From: a virus
DNA length: 29,606 nucleotides
Direction: 5' to 3' (one strand)
IMG/VR virus record: IMGVR_UViG_3300042345_000310
Coordinates: 1-29,606 of that record
Below the pieces are notes generated by a model. That model saw only the letters and a program-made list of their open reading frames with translations. It was not told the DNA's origin and did not search any database. The position numbers were made by a program, and so were the translations under genes. Below, in pieces: positions 26,739-29,606 of the stretch (positions within the stretch are counted from its first letter, which is position 1; each line of letters begins with the position of its first letter).

Positions 26739-27308
26739 CTATTTGTCAACCCCTATTGCCTTGCTCCAGTTTGATAGTGCCCAATGACCAATGCCACAAG
26801 CATCTGCTACGTCGTTATCAGTAATAGTTCTATCATATATAGTATTAATATACCTAATGGTCCTTTGCTTTCTGAGTTCTCTTTCGTGAGATTTTAACCA
26901 AGATTCTGACTTCCCTGGATTTTGTGATTTAATAAACAACTTTTCATCCTTGGATATCTTTTTGTTACCAATAAAGTTTTGCCAAGTAATAGGAGCAACC
27001 TTACCAATTATAGTCGTTCCAGTTTGTCCTGCAGCACCAAGTATAGCCCCTTGGACTAAAGCAAGGTCTGCAGCAGTCTTTGGGCTATTCATAAACACAG
27101 TGTGCTCAATAATAATTGCTTCAAAACCGCCATATATTTCAAGAAATGCTTTTACCTTTTTCCCAGCATCCATAACCTTTTCGTAGGTATCTTTGCCTTC
27201 AAAGGTAATCTTGCCAACACTTATAATTTCTTTTGTAAAAGTATCAAACATAGCAAATGCAAGACTGTTGGTGCTTGCGTCAATAGCGCAAATACGCTTT
27301 GGAATCAT
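26739..27308 (-). CDS. ruvC: RuvC-like Holliday junction resolvase
   Basis: A 189-residue RNase-H-fold nuclease. The four acidic residues of RuvC-type enzymes are D10 (ICAIDAS), E68 (AIIIEHT), and D166 and D169 (DNDVADACGI). LALVQGAILGAAG fits the helix after the second acid. It would resolve branched DNA before packaging. ATG at 27308 has GGGGAA at normal distance; upstream ATGs (27335, 27341) overlap the zinc-finger gene and were not used. Confidence 0.88.
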   Translation of the reverse strand: MIPKRICAIDASTNSLAFAMFDTFTKEIISVGKITFEGKDTYEKVMDAGKKVKAFLEIYGGFEAIIIEHTVFMNSPKTAADLALVQGAILGAAGQTGTTIIGKVAPITWQNFIGNKKISKDEKLFIKSQNPGKSESWLKSHERELRKQRTIRYINTIYDRTITDNDVADACGIGHWALSNWSKAIGVDK

Positions 27309-27321
27309 TTCTATTCCCCAC

Positions 27322-27606
27322 TTATTCTTTACCATTTGCAATACCTTTCATATCTTTTAATGCTTTATTTACTTCTTTTGGATCAACTACGCAGTTGTTG
27401 CAAAGAGATTCATCATTATATATTGATAAATCTAGATCACAACTTCTACATTTCCTATTTTTACCAACACGCTTTTGCCTTCTTGTATATATGTATCTAT
27501 CTGCAATTTTTTGCTTCGTTGCTTGATCTCTACAAGATGTAGAGCAGTATATCTGATAAGATACTGTCGGACTAAATTGGTTATCGCACCAACTACAATG
27601 TTTCAT
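27322..27606 (-). CDS. Double zinc-knuckle protein
   Basis: A 94-residue protein with eight cysteines in two sets: C4-x2-C7...C21-x3-C25 and C53-x2-C56...C69-x2-C72, each able to hold one zinc. A basic stretch (YTRRQKRVGKNRK) joins them. The first set resembles MYM/HNH-associated treble-clef fingers (HCSWCDNQF...YCSTSC). A nucleic-acid-binding role between the exonuclease and resolvase is likely. It overlaps the exonuclease gene by 14 bases. Confidence 0.76.
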   Translation of the reverse strand: MKHCSWCDNQFSPTVSYQIYCSTSCRDQATKQKIADRYIYTRRQKRVGKNRKCRSCDLDLSIYNDESLCNNCVVDPKEVNKALKDMKGIANGKE

Positions 27607-28411
27607 CTTCTAGAGGCTCCAAGGATTTAAGTTTTAACTCTCCTGCGCCTGCCTCTGCACATGCTTTTTGAATTGGACATGACTTACAAATCTTAGAATT
27701 AGATCTATAGTTTTTTGTAGGCAAGGTCTTGTCAACCCAAGCCTTACGAACTGCCCTCATCCAATCAAATGCCTGGTCTACCCACCGACGGTAATGATCG
27801 TTTACTTCTACAGGAAGGACAAGTAGTTCGTGATTATTTTTATTTTCATAAATTAACACTCCCCTTGCCTTCTTGAGAATTTTCATATAAATAAGCAACT
27901 GGACAACGTGACTAGTCTTTGGCTTTTGTTTTGCTTTTCGATACTCAAAGCCTTCATTCATCATGGTTTTTATTTCTCCAACGATCTCTTCGCCATTCCA
28001 GTCAAGCATAGCGTCTCCATATCCAAAGATTGGAGGATCGTCGTGTCTAATCTTAAACTCTGTAGTTGGTTGATTTTCATCATCTCGATAGATTTTAGCA
28101 ATTCCAGAATTCATCATAGCATCCTGAATTCTAGCATGCGACAATGTTCCAGCAGTCATATTTGCTGCACCATATGCATCTGTATTGTCTTCAAATGTTT
28201 GGCCTTCAAATGCAAGATACCAATATCTTGGGCACTCTCCATGACCATAAGCAATTGTAGATGGGGCAAAAGTTTTCTTTTGCGTATGCTTTGGACCTCG
28301 GTTAATGATGTATCCGTGCTGAATTTTTTCAATCATTTCGTTCTTGCCGATTGTGTCCACTGCATCCTTTTCTGCTTTAATCATAACGCCTTTTAGTAAA
28401 TTTTTTGTCAT
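27593..28411 (-). CDS. Cas4/RecB-like PD-(D/E)XK exonuclease with Fe-S cysteines
   Basis: A 272-residue nuclease. The active site is H92, D133 (YGDAML), E146 and K148 (VGEIKT), and Q171 (VQLLIYM). Four cysteines C60 (GECPRYW), C242, C245 and C251 (CKSCPIQKAC) bracket the fold, as in Cas4/AddB proteins that bind a 4Fe-4S cluster. No CRISPR array or other cas gene is present, so it is a phage recombination exonuclease acting with RecA. TATACT lies at 28436-28441 upstream of the start. Confidence 0.9.
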   Translation of the reverse strand: MTKNLLKGVMIKAEKDAVDTIGKNEMIEKIQHGYIINRGPKHTQKKTFAPSTIAYGHGECPRYWYLAFEGQTFEDNTDAYGAANMTAGTLSHARIQDAMMNSGIAKIYRDDENQPTTEFKIRHDDPPIFGYGDAMLDWNGEEIVGEIKTMMNEGFEYRKAKQKPKTSHVVQLLIYMKILKKARGVLIYENKNNHELLVLPVEVNDHYRRWVDQAFDWMRAVRKAWVDKTLPTKNYRSNSKICKSCPIQKACAEAGAGELKLKSLEPLEDETL

Positions 28412-28435
28412 AGCAATTCCATTTCTGTTCTATTA

Positions 28436-28441
28436 AGTATA
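28436..28441 (-). promoter_or_regulatory. -10 box before the Cas4-like gene
   Basis: Extended TGG-TATACT with an 18-25-base leader to ATG 28411. No clear -35 box. Confidence 0.5.
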
Positions 28442-28446
28442 CCAGA

Positions 28447-28752
28447 TTATCTGGTTATATATTTCAAAGCAGAAACAAGATTGTTGATTGACTCTGCAGC
28501 AGTATAGTAAAGGTTCTTCTTTCCACGATCTGACTTGTCTACATTTGCCATCCACGTAGCCTTAAAAGCCATTTTTGCTGCAATGGCCTGCAACCTTACA
28601 ATCTCTACAGTTGCTACATTTAATGGGATATCTGGCTTAATAATTATCTTAGCAATGAAGGTAAGGGCAGTAGTTAACTCTTCATCATCCATATAATCAG
28701 CAATCTCTGCCAACCCATTTATCATCTCTATTGTTGTTTTTTCTTGTTCCAT
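28447..28752 (-). CDS. Helical phage protein of unknown function
   Basis: A 101-residue all-helical protein (MINGLAEIADYMDDEELTTALTFIAKIII, VATVEIVRLQAIAAKMAFKATW, KKNLYYTAAESINNLVSALKYI). It lies within the recombination genes and its ATG overlaps the preceding stop (TAATG). I recall similar proteins next to Cas4-like genes in other actinophages but cannot confirm. It may be a partner of the exonuclease. No catalytic motif is visible. Confidence 0.68.
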   Translation of the reverse strand: MEQEKTTIEMINGLAEIADYMDDEELTTALTFIAKIIIKPDIPLNVATVEIVRLQAIAAKMAFKATWMANVDKSDRGKKNLYYTAAESINNLVSALKYITR

Positions 28753-29033
28753 TATTCCTCCATCATATCTTCTAGTATGCTCATTTCAATTATAGCAAGT
28801 CTTACTTTTGCATTACCCTCGCCCATTACGACCACTATGGCTGGATCCTTGCCATTCTTCATGGCATCTGTAGTAGCCTTAGCCCAAACCTCTTTGTTTA
28901 AGGTAAAAGATTTACCCACCTCTTTAAAGTCTACGACAAAGGTTTTCCAAGAAGCATCACCCTTTTGGGTGTTGCGTCCAGAATTCTTGTGCTGCTTTGC
29001 ACCGATTCTTTTGCTTTCGCTCTTCTCAGTCAT
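28752..29033 (-). CDS. Putative small PD-(D/E)XK (resolvase-like) nuclease
   Basis: A 93-residue protein. NSGRNTQKGDASWKTFVVDFKEVGKSFTL gives D26, D35 and K37, the D...(D/E)xK layout of archaeal-type Hjc and related phage nucleases, with the usual Ser/Asn-rich loop before it. AIVVVMGEGNAKVRLAIIE follows as the last strands. It is shorter than typical resolvases (about 120 residues). It overlaps the upstream zinc gene by eight bases. Position beside RecA, exonuclease and RuvC supports DNA processing. Confidence 0.55.
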   Translation of the reverse strand: MTEKSESKRIGAKQHKNSGRNTQKGDASWKTFVVDFKEVGKSFTLNKEVWAKATTDAMKNGKDPAIVVVMGEGNAKVRLAIIEMSILEDMMEE

Positions 29034-29202
29034 TTCTTTTTACCTTTTTGTATCCTTTTCTAAATAACAATACTTCTGATAAATGTTTTTCTGAGCACAT
29101 CCAAGACGCCATACCAGTTTCCATATAAACTCTCATAGTCTTTACTTCTTTTTTACAAGTCTTACAAGGAAACTTTCCTTCGTATATACTATATTTAGTC
29201 AT
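29026..29202 (-). CDS. 58-residue zinc-binding protein
   Basis: ATG overlaps the RecA-like stop (ATGACTAA), and the end overlaps the next gene. FPCKTCKKEV gives C-x2-C, and WMCSEKH gives C-x3-H, enough for one zinc site; the last third is basic (FRKGYKKVKRND). Probably a small nucleic-acid-binding ribbon. No exact family is recognised. Confidence 0.7.
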   Translation of the reverse strand: MTKYSIYEGKFPCKTCKKEVKTMRVYMETGMASWMCSEKHLSEVLLFRKGYKKVKRND

Positions 29203-29606
29203 TTAACCTAGACTTAATTGATTCTTGCAAGTCAAGATCCTCTCTTACACGATTAACGAATGCTTCTTTACCTTGAACCTTTGTGCCGTCAGGAAGTATA
29301 TACCAAGCACCTGTGCGTTCTACAATGCCATTTAGTTCTGCGGTAGTAACCAAATCACCAATGGTATCAAGACCAATATTGTCACCTCTGAAATAAAAAT
29401 CATACTCACCAGACTGGAACCCTGGAGAGGTTTTGGAGAACTGGAGTTCCCACTTAATAGTTCTACCAATCTTTTCTTCAATTAATTTATCTCCTACCTT
29501 GATCTTGCCCTTAATCGCTTGATTATCTGACTCTGAAGAAAAGAGTTTAACAATACATGAGGAATAAAACTTAGTAGCCTGACCACCAGAAGGCTGCTGG
29601 CTAGTA
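29195..29606 (-). CDS. recA: RecA-like recombinase, C-terminal part (partial)
   Basis: The frame runs off the right edge; 136 residues are visible. It starts with SQQPSGGQATKFYSSCIVKL, matching the RecA stretch after the L2 loop (GG.A..FY...). Later PGFQSGEYDFYFRGDNIGL corresponds to the AEFDI.FG strand, and TAELNGIVERTGAWYIL to the GIIEKSGAWY motif of RecA. The ATP-binding half lies outside the window. It catalyses strand exchange in phage recombination and repair. The acidic C-terminal tail of cellular RecA is short here. Confidence 0.85.
   Translation of the reverse strand, partial: TSQQPSGGQATKFYSSCIVKLFSSESDNQAIKGKIKVGDKLIEEKIGRTIKWELQFSKTSPGFQSGEYDFYFRGDNIGLDTIGDLVTTAELNGIVERTGAWYILPDGTKVQGKEAFVNRVREDLDLQESIKSRLND

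Noticed and set aside
27593-28411. Evidence for a CRISPR-Cas system from the Cas4-like gene
   Set aside because: No array, no other cas genes; neighbours are RecA, RuvC-like and terminase genes, so it is a phage recombination exonuclease.

Overview
The window is part of a low-GC, double-stranded DNA tailed-phage genome. It holds a terminase large subunit with ATPase and nuclease motifs, a probable small terminase, RecA-, RuvC- and Cas4-like recombination proteins, a DUF3310 protein, a CHAP endolysin, holin-like proteins and five tRNAs. Several genes are typical of Actinobacteria or their phages: a WhiB-like Fe-S protein, a DUF7455-type zinc protein, an FdxA ferredoxin, a proteasome-beta-like hydrolase and a holin with the DDGKLT-AEIN ending. 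With the low GC this suggests a phage of an uncultured aquatic actinobacterium, perhaps the freshwater acI group; the host is inference. Portal, capsid and tail genes are not in the window.

Layout. Positions 1-8231 are a mosaic of both strands. The plus strand carries tRNA-Gly, tRNA-Glu, a 2OG-Fe(II) oxygenase, an Hsp20, three overlapping micro-genes, a restriction-nuclease-like gene, a sulfotransferase, tRNA-Met, a HAD/nucleotidyltransferase fusion, a GDPD-like gene and tRNA-Arg. The minus strand carries two oxygenase-fold proteins, a GT61-like glycosyltransferase and two small proteins. From 8273 to the end every gene is on the minus strand. In transcription order: recombination genes (29606-26739), small genes and terminase (26734-23925), two Sec-signal proteins (23906-20532), two holin-like genes, the proteasome-like hydrolase and a secreted subtilase (20529-18421), tRNA-Asn, then carbamoyltransferase, SGNH hydrolase, endolysin and an oxygenase (18320-14249). 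A dense run of small redox, metal-binding and nucleotide genes follows (14230-8273): ferredoxin, FmdB-like, DUF7455, APS kinase/nucleotidyltransferase fusion, nuclease, thioredoxin, SLOG-like, WhiB, XapX.

How the genes may work together. An APS kinase domain (a possible PAPS source) and a sulfotransferase occur with a carbamoyltransferase, SGNH hydrolase, GT61-like enzyme, sugar-nucleotidyltransferase fusion, GDPD-like protein and several hydroxylases. This looks like a toolkit for decorating a glycan or cell-surface polymer. A second theme is Fe-S/thiol control (FdxA, FmdB-like, thioredoxin, WhiB). A third is a set of three exported proteins (Ig-like, PA14, subtilase) between packaging and lysis genes.

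Gene expression is notable. Many genes are coupled through TAATG, TAGTG or ATGA overlaps. At least eight transcription units look leaderless, with a TATAAT/TATACT -10 box 5-7 nt before the start codon. Several genes here are under 60 codons and were found by reading start/stop overlaps and ribosome-binding sites directly. Family names rest on motifs read by eye; no database search was possible.
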